Shown: positions 27,230 to 34,570, numbered from the stretch's first letter. The stretch is 40,017 bases of DNA from Deltaproteobacteria bacterium (GCA_016189835.1 JACPRU010000020.1:1-40017); one strand, 5' to 3'. Translations and numbers: made by a program. The notes: generated from the sequence alone by a model not told the origin.

Positions 27230-28314
27230 CCGACACCTGGCGTTACCTCCAGAGCGACGGCGAGTCGGCGGCGGCGGGCCTCGCCGGCGACGAGTTTCTG
27301 CTCGGCGCCGCCGACGGGCCGGCGCTGCGCCTCTACACCTACCGCTCGCACTGCGCGCTGGTCGGCAAGTTCCAGAACCTCGAGGCCGAGGTCGACGTCG
27401 AGTTCTGCCGGGAGAGCGGCATCGCCGTGAACCGCCGGCCGACCGGCGGCGGCGCGATCCTGATGGGCGCGGACCAGCTCGGCATCGCGGTCGTGCACTC
27501 TGCGGCCGCCGCCGGCGTGCCCGAGCATCCCAAGGAGATCTTCGCCCGCTACGGCGGGGCGATCCTGGCGGGGCTGGAGCGGCTCGGCGTGCGCGGCAGC
27601 CTGGAGGCGAAGAACGACGTGCGGGTGAACGGCCGGAAGATCGCCGGGCTCGGCGTCTGCCGCGGCGAGGACCAGCGCTTCCTCTTCCACACCAGCCTGC
27701 TCGTCGACCTCGACGTCGACCTCATGCTGCGCGTGCTGAAGATCCCCGCCGAGAAGATCTCCGACAAGCTGCGCGCCCGCGTCGCCGACAACCTGACGAC
27801 CGTGCGCCGCGAGCTGGGCCGGCCGATCGCGCTCGGCGACGTGCGCGAGGCGGTGCGCGCGGGGTTCGCCGCGACCGGGCACGCCCCCTTCGAGCGGCTG
27901 GACTTCGCGCCCGCGGAGCTCGCCGGCGTCCGGCGGATCGAAGAAGAGAAGTACCGGCAGGACTCGTGGATTCGCCGCCGCACGCCGACGCCCGACGCCA
28001 CCGGCGCGAGCCTCCGCAAGACCCCCGCCGGGCTGCTGCGCCTCTACCTTTCGCTCGCCGGCGAGCGCATCAAGGACGTGACGATCACCGGCGACTTCCT
28101 CTGCGAGGAGAGCGCGGTGCTGGCGCTCGAGAAATCGCTCTCGCGCTTGCCGGCCGAACCGGCGGCGATCGAGGCGACGGTCGCCCGCCATCGGGAGTCT
28201 CTCGGCGGCATCGCCACCGCCGACCTGGTCGGCGCGATCCTCGAGGCAGTGGCCGAGGCGAGGAAGGCGAGCAGCCAGGGCGGCTCCTACGGCTGCTTCG
28301 TGGACGCGAGGTAG
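27226..28314 (+). CDS. lplA: Lipoate-protein ligase A family protein (copy 2), with accessory domain
   Basis: 362 aa, ATG at 27226 behind GGGGAGGAG. Catalytic motifs: RRPTGGGAILMGADQLGIAVV and NDVRVNGRKIAGLGVC with Lys138 as the catalytic lysine. Unlike copy 1 it keeps a full C-terminal accessory domain (SLRKTPAGLLRLYLSLAGER; LALEKSLSRLPAE). The two copies differ widely, so this is not a recent duplication. It begins the lipoate-assembly block lplA-lipS1-lipS2-lbpA2 and lies 3 bases from lipS1. Expected to load lipoate or octanoate onto LbpA. Division of labour with copy 1 is unknown. Confidence 0.92.
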   Translation: MTDTWRYLQSDGESAAAGLAGDEFLLGAADGPALRLYTYRSHCALVGKFQNLEAEVDVEFCRESGIAVNRRPTGGGAILMGADQLGIAVVHSAAAAGVPEHPKEIFARYGGAILAGLERLGVRGSLEAKNDVRVNGRKIAGLGVCRGEDQRFLFHTSLLVDLDVDLMLRVLKIPAEKISDKLRARVADNLTTVRRELGRPIALGDVREAVRAGFAATGHAPFERLDFAPAELAGVRRIEEEKYRQDSWIRRRTPTPDATGASLRKTPAGLLRLYLSLAGERIKDVTITGDFLCEESAVLALEKSLSRLPAEPAAIEATVARHRESLGGIATADLVGAILEAVAEARKASSQGGSYGCFVDAR

Positions 28315-28317
28315 ATC

Positions 28318-29274
28318 GTGAACGCCCAGGCGCGAGCCATCGCCCCTTCGCCGTTCGAGACCCGCCTGGAGCACTTCGGCCGGCGCATCGACTTCCACGC
28401 GCCGGGCCTGAAGCGCTACGCGACCGAGGAGATGGAGCAGGCCGCGCCCGAGCGCTTCACCGGCGTGAGCCTGACGGGCTCGAAGTGCGCGCTGCAATGC
28501 GACCACTGCAAGTCGTCCGTGCTCGAAGGGATGCGCGCGATCCCGCCCGGCCGGTCGCTGTTCGAGCTCGCGCGGGCGCTCGCCGCGCGCGGCACCCGCG
28601 GCCTGCTCGTCTCCGGCGGAATGTCGGTCGACGGCCGCGTGCCGCATCTCGAGCATCTCGAGTCGATCGTGCGCGTGAAGCGCGAGCTCGGCCAGAAGGT
28701 CATCGTGCACACCGGCCTCGTCGACCGCGACGCCGCCCGGGCGATGAAGGAGGCGGGGATCGACGGCGCCTTCATCGACGTGATCGGCGCCGACCGGACG
28801 ATCCACGAGGTCTACCACCTGAAGAAGAAGTCGGTCGCCGATTTCGAGAGCTCGCTCGCCGCGCTCTGCGAGGCCGGCCTGACGGCCGTGCCGCACATCG
28901 TGCTCGGGCTCCACTACGGAAAGATGCTCGGCGAGGAGAACGCGCTGGAGATCGTCGCGCGCTACCCGGTCTCGGCGCTCATCCTGGTCGTCTTGATGCC
29001 GATCCTGTCGACGCCGATGCGCGGCGCCCTTCCGCCGCCGGCCGAGGAGGTCGGCGAGTTCTTCGCACGCGCGCGCCTGCGGCTGCCGTCGACGCCCGTG
29101 TACCTCGGCTGCGCGCGCCCGGGCGGCGCGCACAAGCAGAAAACCGACCGCTTCGCCGTCGACATGGGACTGAACGGCATCGCCTATCCGGCCGAGGGCG
29201 TGGTCGCGTACGCCCGCGACCGCGGCCTCGAGCCCGCGTTCCACGAGGCTTGCTGCTCGATCCACGACGTCTGA
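28318..29274 (+). CDS. lipS1: LipS1, radical SAM subunit of the split lipoyl synthase
   Basis: 318 aa from GTG at 28318, three bases after the lplA stop. Radical SAM motif CALQCDHC (Cys57, Cys61, Cys64: CxxxCxxC). Later parts include LLVSGGMSVDGRVPHLEHLE, KVIVHTGLVDRDAARAMKEA and IDVIGADRTIHEVYHLKKK, and a Cys pair at the very end (HEACCSIHDV) that could bind the auxiliary cluster. LipA-type lipoyl synthases have a different N-terminal Cys set, absent here. Pairing with a second radical SAM gene, a lipoate ligase and LbpA matches the LipS1/LipS2 route that inserts two sulfurs into the octanoyl arm. Confidence 0.85.
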   Translation: MNAQARAIAPSPFETRLEHFGRRIDFHAPGLKRYATEEMEQAAPERFTGVSLTGSKCALQCDHCKSSVLEGMRAIPPGRSLFELARALAARGTRGLLVSGGMSVDGRVPHLEHLESIVRVKRELGQKVIVHTGLVDRDAARAMKEAGIDGAFIDVIGADRTIHEVYHLKKKSVADFESSLAALCEAGLTAVPHIVLGLHYGKMLGEENALEIVARYPVSALILVVLMPILSTPMRGALPPPAEEVGEFFARARLRLPSTPVYLGCARPGGAHKQKTDRFAVDMGLNGIAYPAEGVVAYARDRGLEPAFHEACCSIHDV

Positions 29275-29381
29275 TGTACCAAGGCAGGAATTCCCGGTGC
29301 CACACGAAGATATGAGATGAAAATGCATCAGTACTCGACCGGCGTTTCTGTTGCGGCTGTGCCGCGCTGAGGAAAACGAAC

Positions 29382-30479
29382 ATGGCTTCCAGCCCCGAAG
29401 TCCTGCGCACCAGCACGGCCGCCGCGCTGTCGCTCCGCCTGCAGCCCGGGCGCTTCTCTCGCGACGTCGAGCTCGGCGGCATCAACGTGCTGCTCGACTA
29501 CGAGCGCGGCTGCCACGCGAACTGCGCCTACTGCGGCCTCGCCCGCGAGCGTCCAGGCGCCTACGACGACAAGTCGTTCATCCGCGTCGACTGGCCGAGC
29601 TACCCGACCGACCGGATCGTCGAGCAGATGGCCAAGCACGAAAGCCGCATGGGGCGCTTCTGCATCTCCCAGGTCGTCCATCAGCGGACGCACGCCGATA
29701 CGCTCGACGTCATCCGCCGCTACCGCGCCAAGACCCGCACGCCGATCTCGGTGTTGTGCGCTCCGCCGGTGCTCAGCCGCGAGCGCCTGCAGGAGTACAA
29801 GGACGCCGGCGTCGACATGATCGGCGTCGGCCTCGACGCCGTCACCGAGCGTACGTTCGAGCGGCGCCGCGGAAGGGCCGTGAACGGCGGCCTGCAGTGG
29901 AAGAAGTACTGGGAGGTGATCGATCTCTCGCGCGAGATCTTCGGGCCGTGGAAGGTCAACTGCCACGTGGTCGTCGGCCTCGGCGACACCGACCGCGAAT
30001 ACCTGGAGTTCGTCGATCGCGTCACGCGCCGGGAGATCCTCGCCTACCTCTTCTGCTTCTATCCCGAGCCCGACTCGGCGATGGCCGGCGCGCGCCGGCC
30101 GAGCCTCTTCCGCTGGCGGCGCATCCAGCTCTTGAAGCACCTGCTCGAGCGACGGCGCATCACGCTCGACGACGTGGCCTACGACGCGCGCGGCGCCGTC
30201 GTCGCGGCACGCCTTCCGCACGCGGTCGTCGAGCAGGCGATCGAAGGAGGCGTCGCCTTCATGACCGACGGCTGCCCCGACGAGCCGACCGGGCTGGTGT
30301 CGTGCACGCGGCCGTTCGGCAGCTACCGGCCGAGCGAGCCGTTCCGCGACTATCCGTTCCCGCCGACCGCCGAGGACCGGTGCCACATCCGCCGCCAGCT
30401 GCGGATCAAGCGGTGGGTGACTCCGGCCTCCCCCCGCGGGGAGCGCGAACCCTCCGAGGAGGCGCGATGCCCAAGGTAG
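29382..30479 (+). CDS. lipS2: LipS2, radical SAM subunit of the split lipoyl synthase
   Basis: 365 aa, ATG at 29382 with GAGGAA upstream. Radical SAM motif CHANCAYC (Cys44, 48, 51). Biotin-synthase-like architecture: SVLCAPPVLSRERLQEYKDA, GVDMIGVGLDAVTERTFER, VNCHVVVGLGDTDREYLEF, and FCFYPEPDSAMAG near the end of the barrel. The C-terminus has DGCPDEPTGLVSCTRPFGSY, whose cysteines may hold an auxiliary cluster. The 107 bases before it (29275-29381) are less GC-rich than the surroundings and contain an imperfect palindrome around GGAATTCC, possibly an internal promoter. The 3' end overlaps lbpA2 by 13 bases. Confidence 0.87.
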   Translation: MASSPEVLRTSTAAALSLRLQPGRFSRDVELGGINVLLDYERGCHANCAYCGLARERPGAYDDKSFIRVDWPSYPTDRIVEQMAKHESRMGRFCISQVVHQRTHADTLDVIRRYRAKTRTPISVLCAPPVLSRERLQEYKDAGVDMIGVGLDAVTERTFERRRGRAVNGGLQWKKYWEVIDLSREIFGPWKVNCHVVVGLGDTDREYLEFVDRVTRREILAYLFCFYPEPDSAMAGARRPSLFRWRRIQLLKHLLERRRITLDDVAYDARGAVVAARLPHAVVEQAIEGGVAFMTDGCPDEPTGLVSCTRPFGSYRPSEPFRDYPFPPTAEDRCHIRRQLRIKRWVTPASPRGEREPSEEARCPR

Positions 30480-30949
30480 ACCGACTGCACCTGCCCGACG
30501 ACCGCTACTACGATCCGCAGGAGCACCTCTGGGTCAAGATCGAGGACGGCATCGCGCGCGTCGGCCTCGACCAGCTCGGCAGCCGGGCGGCGGGAACGAT
30601 CTCCCACGTCGATCTCCACCGGGCCGGCAAGCGCATCGCGCGCATCGGCGCCGCGTTCGGAACGCTGGAGGCGAACAAGTTCGTCGGCGCCTTGCGCGCG
30701 CCGATCCGTGGCGCGATCGTCGAGGTGAATCCGCGCGTCCTCGACGATCCGCGGCTCGTCCACCAGGACCCCTACGGCGAGGGCTGGCTGGTACGGATCG
30801 CGCCGTCGAGCCTCGACGAGGATCTCGCGCGGCTCGTCCACGGCGCCGCCGCGATCGTCCGCTACGTGACCGAGAAGATCGCCGAGTACAAGAGCCGCGG
30901 CATCCTCCCCGAGGACGCCGGGCCGACGGAAGTCGTGGTCCTGCACTAG
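30467..30949 (+). CDS. lbpA: LbpA2, second lipoate-binding GcvH-like protein
   Basis: 160 aa from ATG at 30467, with GAGGAGG 5 bases upstream inside the lipS2 end. GcvH fold with YYDPQEHLWVKIEDGIARVG, the lipoylation region TLEANKFVGALRAPIRGAI (Lys71) and DPYGEGWLVRIAP. The site context ANKFVG-APIRG matches LbpA, not GcvH. The C-terminus is extended and helical (IVRYVTEKIAEYKSRGILPE) and lacks the Cys tail of LbpA1. Sequence identity to LbpA1 is low outside the lipoyl loop, so the two may have distinct partners or substrates. Being coupled to lipS2 suggests it is the assembly substrate of the ligase-LipS pair. Confidence 0.92.
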   Translation: MPKVDRLHLPDDRYYDPQEHLWVKIEDGIARVGLDQLGSRAAGTISHVDLHRAGKRIARIGAAFGTLEANKFVGALRAPIRGAIVEVNPRVLDDPRLVHQDPYGEGWLVRIAPSSLDEDLARLVHGAAAIVRYVTEKIAEYKSRGILPEDAGPTEVVVLH

Positions 30950-30988
30950 TGAAACAACGGAACGCGAAGGGGTACGGAAGACGTGAGT

Positions 30989-31073
30989 GGCGGGGCGGAA
31001 AGGGTCGGCACCGTCGCTGCGCTCCTGGTGGACGGCGACGAGTCCGGACCAAGCCGACCCTTTCCGGTCCGCC
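30989..31073. repeat. Imperfect 21-bp inverted repeat between lbpA2 and tusA
   Basis: Left arm 30989-31009 and right arm 31053-31073 match at 19 of 21 positions, with a perfect inner 13 bases GGAAAGGGTCGGC / GCCGACCCTTTCC. The 43-base loop contains a further CGTCGC...GCGACG pair (31012-31017, 31036-31041). The core AAAGGGTCGG resembles, but is not the same as, the AAAAGGGGTCGG element elsewhere in the window. It occupies the 177-base gap between lbpA2 and tusA and may end the first part of the operon. Confidence 0.85.
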
Positions 31074-31126
31074 GCGTGGCACAGAGGCCAACGACGCAAT
31101 GCGTGGCACAGAAGGAGAACGATGAA

Positions 31127-31372
31127 ATGGCTGACCCAGTGAAAGTCGACAAGGTGCTCGACGCCAAGGGCCTGCTCTGCCCGATGCCCGTCATCAAGGC
31201 GCGCAAGGCGATCAAGGAGATCGCGCTCGGGCAGGTGCTCGAGGTGCAGGCGACCGACAAGGGCGCGATGAAGGACTTCGAGGCCTGGTCGCGTCAGACC
31301 GGCAACGAGCTGCTCGACTCGAGCGAGGCGGGCGGCGTCTACACGTTCCACATCCGCAAGGCCAAGGAATAG
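31127..31372 (+). CDS. tusA: TusA sulfur-carrier protein
   Basis: 81 aa, ATG at 31127 with AAGGAG 9 bases upstream (an ATG at 31122 is out of frame). The TusA signature LDAKGLLCPMPVIKARKAI is complete, with Cys18 in the CPxP motif as the persulfide carrier; the rest (LEVQATDKGAMKDFEAWSRQ; GVYTFHIRKAKE) fits the two-layer fold. It starts the tusA-dsrE2-unknown-rhodanese group, the classical rhd-tusA-dsrE2 sulfur relay in another order. Cytoplasmic; expected to deliver sulfur to sHdr/LbpA. Confidence 0.96.
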   Translation: MADPVKVDKVLDAKGLLCPMPVIKARKAIKEIALGQVLEVQATDKGAMKDFEAWSRQTGNELLDSSEAGGVYTFHIRKAKE

Positions 31373-31392
31373 GTCTTCTGCCCATCGGGCCA

Positions 31393-31408
31393 CGGCCCGT
31401 CAGGGCCG
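31393..31408 (+). terminator. Short GC hairpin between tusA and dsrE2
   Basis: CGGCCC-GTCA-GGGCCG forms a perfect 6-bp stem with a 4-base loop. No U-run follows, so it is a weak terminator or an RNA-stability element. The upstream sequence CCATCGG-N2-CACGGCCCG also occurs after the dsrE-like gene at 17264-17281, where a smaller hairpin forms. Confidence 0.4.
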
Positions 31409-31453
31409 CGCGCACGGGGGCGTTCCTCAACCAAGGGTAAGAAGGAGGACGAA

Positions 31454-31933
31454 ATGTCAAAGGCAAACGGCGTCAAGCGGATCGCGCTGGTCGCCTCGAA
31501 GGGCACCATGGACATGGCCTACCCGCCGCTCATCCTGGCGAGCACGGCGCTGTCGATGGACTGGGAAGGGGCGATCTTCTTCACCTTCTACGGCCTCGAC
31601 ATCATCAAGAAGGCGAAGCTCGAGCACCTCAAGGTGCCCTCGCTCGCCAACCCGGCGATGCCGCTGCCGGTGCCGAACATCATCGGCGCGCTGCCCGGCA
31701 TGACGGCGATGGCGACGATGATGATGAAGAGCTGGATCAAGAAGGCCAACGTGGCGACCGTGCCCGAGCTGGTGAACGTCTGCCGCGAAGGGGGCGTGCA
31801 CCTCTACGGCTGCCAGATGACCATGGACCTGATGGGCGTGACGAAGGAGGAGCTGATCGACGGCGTCGAGGTGTGCGGCGCGGCGAGCTTCCTCGAATAC
31901 GCCGCCGAGGCCGACGTGTCGATGTTCGTGTGA
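31454..31933 (+). CDS. dsrE2: DsrE2-type sulfur-carrier protein
   Basis: 159 aa, ATG at 31454 behind AAGGAGGA. DsrE2 features: N-terminal strand KRIALVASKGTMDMAYPPL, the hydrophobic loop region VPNIIGALPGMTAMATMMM typical of DsrE2 (predicted membrane-associated), and VHLYGCQMTMDLMGV with Cys120 as the likely sulfur-bearing residue; Cys110 and Cys141 are also present. It follows tusA and is coupled to the next gene by a GTGA overlap. Expected to pass sulfur between a rhodanese and TusA at or near the membrane. Confidence 0.92.
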   Translation: MSKANGVKRIALVASKGTMDMAYPPLILASTALSMDWEGAIFFTFYGLDIIKKAKLEHLKVPSLANPAMPLPVPNIIGALPGMTAMATMMMKSWIKKANVATVPELVNVCREGGVHLYGCQMTMDLMGVTKEELIDGVEVCGAASFLEYAAEADVSMFV

Positions 31934-32400
31934 CCGCCGCGGCGCGCTTTCTCGGCTACGAGGTCGACGACGACGGGCACGCCTGCCAGGTGCTCGTCGT
32001 CGGTGAAGAGCGCTTCGAGCTCTATCCCGTGCTCGATCCGATCTCGCTCGAGCACGCGCTCGAGGTCGGCCGGACGATCCTGCCGGCCGTCGTCGCGCTC
32101 TTCGACCGCGATCCCGCCCGGGACGGGTTCGCGCCGTTCCACCGGTTCTTCGAGCGCTTCGCGCGCCTCCGCCAAGGCGACGGAGCCGCGCTCGGCGAGC
32201 TCGACGAGATCGAGGCGCGGGTGCTCGACGCGGTGCGCGCGAGCGTCAACGACCGCACGCCCGAGGACGAGATCCGCCGCCGGGCCTTTGCCTGCTTCTA
32301 TCAACACGGGATCTGTGACAACGATGTCTACCGTGCCAAGGCGCACGGCAGCCTCGAACGACTCGTCGCGCGCCTCGCCGAGATGCACGCCGAGAGATGA
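31930..32400 (+). CDS. Unknown protein embedded in the tusA-dsrE2-rhodanese group
   Basis: 156 aa from GTG at 31930, which overlaps the dsrE2 TGA (GTGA). I do not recognise the family. It begins with a beta-rich part (RFLGYEVDDDGHACQVLVVG; FELYPVLDPIS) and continues as helices (LEHALEVGRTILPAVVALFD; LGELDEIEARVLDAVRAS). Cysteines are at the N-terminal strand and in FACFYQHGICDNDVYRAK near the C-terminus, a CxFYQHGIC motif that could carry sulfur or metal. Tight coupling to dsrE2 and the rhodanese 45 bases later suggest a role in the sulfur relay. Confidence 0.75.
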   Translation: MTAAARFLGYEVDDDGHACQVLVVGEERFELYPVLDPISLEHALEVGRTILPAVVALFDRDPARDGFAPFHRFFERFARLRQGDGAALGELDEIEARVLDAVRASVNDRTPEDEIRRRAFACFYQHGICDNDVYRAKAHGSLERLVARLAEMHAER

Positions 32401-32445
32401 AGCGTCGGCCGCCTCCGGGCGGCCGATCCGGAAGGGAGCCGTGCG

Positions 32446-32829
32446 ATGCCGAAGTCACTGAAGGACCTGGTTGCCGACGCCAAGACCCGCATCCGCGAGA
32501 TCGGCGCCGCCGAGGCCGCCGAGGCCGTGCGGCAAAACCCGAAGAGGCTCGTGCTCGACGTGCGCGAGCCCGCCGAGTGGGCCGAGGGCCACATTCCCGG
32601 CGCCCTGCTCGTGCCGCGCGGCGTCCTCGAGGCCAAGGCCGATCTCGAGTACGCCAATCGCGAGCCGCGCCTCGCCGACCGGACCCAGCCGATCATCGTC
32701 CACTGCGCGAGCGGCGCGCGCAGCGCGCTCGCCGCCGACGTGCTGCGGCAAATGGGCTTCACCGACGTTCGCTCGATGGCCGGCGGCATCGTCGCCTGGA
32801 AGGAGAAGGGCCTGCCGGTCGAGAAGTAG
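32446..32829 (+). CDS. Single-domain rhodanese, last gene of the sulfur-relay group
   Basis: 127 aa, ATG at 32446 with GGAAGGGAG upstream. Rhodanese fold: LVLDVREPAEWAEGHIPGA, active loop VHCASGARSALAA with Cys87, and SMAGGIVAWKEKGLPV at the end. The loop CASGAR is typical of cytoplasmic rhodaneses that work with TusA and DsrE2. It should load sulfane sulfur from thiosulfate or a low-molecular-weight persulfide into the relay. Related to the rhodanese at 8241-8669 in length and N-terminal helix but with a different active loop (CSRGER there). Confidence 0.94.
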   Translation: MPKSLKDLVADAKTRIREIGAAEAAEAVRQNPKRLVLDVREPAEWAEGHIPGALLVPRGVLEAKADLEYANREPRLADRTQPIIVHCASGARSALAADVLRQMGFTDVRSMAGGIVAWKEKGLPVEK

Positions 32830-32891
32830 CGGTCGGCGGAACCGGAAGAGCGGGCGACGCCCGGAAGGAATCCGTTCGAGGCCCGACCGCG

Positions 32892-32917
32892 GCGGCGTGA
32901 ATCCGCGGCGTGAATCC
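32892..32917. repeat. 13-bp tandem duplication
   Basis: GCGGCGTGAATCC occurs twice without a gap, at 32892-32904 and 32905-32917, immediately upstream of a promoter-like TTGACG. It may be a small slippage duplication or a pair of binding sites in the leader of the following gene. Confidence 0.7.
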
Positions 32918-32919
32918 GC

Positions 32920-32948
32920 TTGACGCAGGCGCCGCGCCTGCTGTACCC
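32920..32948 (+). promoter_or_regulatory. Putative promoter with an internal palindrome
   Basis: TTGACG at 32920-32925 is a fair -35 box. The next 17 bases form GCAGGCGC-C-GCGCCTGC (32925-32941), a perfect palindrome around one base. The -10 region (TGTACC, 32942-32947) is a poor match. The arrangement, an inverted repeat in the spacer, is what a regulated promoter for the 33032 gene and the SDR would look like, but the -10 is weak. Confidence 0.35.
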
Positions 32949-32950
32949 AC

Positions 32951-32977
32951 GGTACCGAAAGAGGCGCCTTTGGTACC
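32951..32977 (+). promoter_or_regulatory. Hairpin in the leader of the unknown gene at 33032
   Basis: GGTACC-G-AAAG, loop AGGCGC, then CTTT-GGTACC: a 10-bp stem with a single bulged G. It lies about 55 bases before the start codon, just downstream of the promoter candidate. It could be an mRNA structure or another protein site. No U-run follows, so it is not a standard terminator. Confidence 0.4.
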
Positions 32978-33031
32978 ATCGCCGCCGCGGCGCGCCCGCC
33001 CCGCCGGGCTCGCCGGCACGAGGAGCGACCC

Positions 33032-33793
33032 ATGCCGCCAGCGAACCGAGTGTTCACCGATCAGGAGCTCGCCGACTTCTCCAAGGACTGCATGAAGCTC
33101 GCCATGGAGGCGCTCGAGCGCGGCGACGTGGAGGCCGCCAAGCGCTGGATCCGGCGGCAGGACGAGACCAAGGACGTCATTCACGACCTCTACCTGCACT
33201 GGATCACGGCCCTCCTCTCCCACGTCTACGACCGCTGGGGCGAAGACGAGGCCGTGCGTTCGGTACGCGACACTGCGCGCAACTTCTCGCTGCCGCTGCT
33301 CAAGCAGAAGACCGAGATGATCCGCGAGCAGGGCGTCCGCGCCTGGGTGGAGGCGATCGTCGACATCTGGCGGCAGCACTCGATGTATCCCGGCATGAAG
33401 ATCGAGGAGGACGACGAGAAGTTCGTGTTCACGCTGAACCCCTGCGGCAGCGGCGGGCGGCTGATCGACATGCGCGCCTACGAGGGGCCGTTCGCCTACC
33501 GCAAGCTCCGCAAGCCGGGGCCGCACACCTGGGGCGAGAAGGACATGCCGATCTACTGCTCGCACTGCCCGTGGGTGCACGAGATCTTCCCGCTCGCCGA
33601 GGGCGGCGCCGGCTCGCAGTTCTGGATCCACGCCTCGCCGTTCCCGAAGAAGCCGGGCGACCCCTGCATCCATTACGTCTACAAGGACCCGGAGAAGATC
33701 CCCGACCGCTACTACGACCGGATCGAGATGACCCGCGAGCCGAGGCGGCTGCCGCGCTCGCACGGCCTCGAGCCCGAGCAGAGCGGGAAGTAG
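33032..33793 (+). CDS. Unknown protein with a Cys/His-rich C-terminal half
   Basis: 253 aa, ATG at 33032 behind GAGGAG. The first 115 residues are helical (DFSKDCMKLAMEALERGDVE; LHWITALLSHVYDRWGEDE; GVRAWVEAIVDIWRQH). The second half looks like a metal-binding beta domain: KFVFTLNPCGSGGRL (Cys138), YCSHCPWVHEIFPL (Cys176, His178, Cys179, His183) and DPCIHYVYKDP (Cys212). I do not recognise it by name. It pairs with an SDR 9 bases downstream and is separated from the sHdr locus by its own promoter candidate, so it need not be part of sulfur oxidation. Confidence 0.85.
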   Translation: MPPANRVFTDQELADFSKDCMKLAMEALERGDVEAAKRWIRRQDETKDVIHDLYLHWITALLSHVYDRWGEDEAVRSVRDTARNFSLPLLKQKTEMIREQGVRAWVEAIVDIWRQHSMYPGMKIEEDDEKFVFTLNPCGSGGRLIDMRAYEGPFAYRKLRKPGPHTWGEKDMPIYCSHCPWVHEIFPLAEGGAGSQFWIHASPFPKKPGDPCIHYVYKDPEKIPDRYYDRIEMTREPRRLPRSHGLEPEQSGK

Positions 33794-33802
33794 GAGGCGG
33801 TC

Positions 33803-34570
33803 ATGGGCATGGCGGTCATCACCGGGGGAAGCCGCGGCATGGGACGCGCCACGGCGCTGCGCTTCGCGCGCAACGGGCACGACGTGGCGGTCACCTACCG
33901 CAGCCGCCGCGCCGAGGCCGAGGAGGTCGTGCGGCGCATCGAGAGCTGCGGCCGCCGCGCGCTCGCCGTGCCGATGGAGGTCCGCCGCCAGGCCGACGTC
34001 GACGCGGCCTTCACCCGCATCGAGGAGCGCTTCGGCAAGATCGATTACCTGTTCGCCAACGCCGCGATCTTCCCCGGGCTGCATCCCATGGTGGAGCAGA
34101 CCTGGGCGGGATGGGAGGAGCTGCTCACGGTCAACGTGATCGGGCAGTGGTACTGCGCCAAGCGCGCGATCGAGAACATGCTGCGCCACGGCGGCGGCGG
34201 CGCGGTGGTCTACAACTCCTCGATCAGCGGCGTGATGACGTTCCCGCTGGCCTCCGACTACGCGGCCTCCAAGCACGCCGTGGTCGGCATGGCCAAGGCA
34301 CAGGCGCTCGAGTTCGCCCGGCACCGCATCCGCGTGAACGTCGTCTGCCCCGGCTTCTTCCAGACCGACATGTTCCAGGAAAACTACGCCGGGCCGCCGA
34401 GCGAGCACCTCACCAAGAACGTCGTGCCCGCCGAGCGCATCGCCGACCCCGAGGAGGTCGCGAGCCTCGTCTACTGGCTGCTCGTCGACGGCACCTACTG
34501 CCACGGCTCGATCATCGTCGCCGACGGCGGCATCACCGCCGGTCCGAAGCTGCAGGAGTCCGCCGGGTAG
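33803..34570 (+). CDS. Short-chain dehydrogenase/reductase (SDR)
   Basis: 255 aa, ATG at 33803 behind AGGAGG. Classical SDR: TGGSRGMG (residues 7-14) binds NAD(P), followed by a basic TYRSRR that suggests NADP preference; NAAIFPG stands for the NAG motif; Ser140, Tyr153 and Lys157 (NSSISG; YAASK) form the active site; VCPGFFQTDM follows. Substrate is unknown. Co-transcribed with the 33032 gene. Confidence 0.93.
   Translation: MGMAVITGGSRGMGRATALRFARNGHDVAVTYRSRRAEAEEVVRRIESCGRRALAVPMEVRRQADVDAAFTRIEERFGKIDYLFANAAIFPGLHPMVEQTWAGWEELLTVNVIGQWYCAKRAIENMLRHGGGGAVVYNSSISGVMTFPLASDYAASKHAVVGMAKAQALEFARHRIRVNVVCPGFFQTDMFQENYAGPPSEHLTKNVVPAERIADPEEVASLVYWLLVDGTYCHGSIIVADGGITAGPKLQESAG

Noticed and set aside
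28318-30479. LipA and BioB as identities of the two radical SAM genes
   Set aside because: The extra N-terminal Cys triad of LipA is absent, and the pair sits with lipoate ligase and LbpA, which fits LipS1/LipS2.
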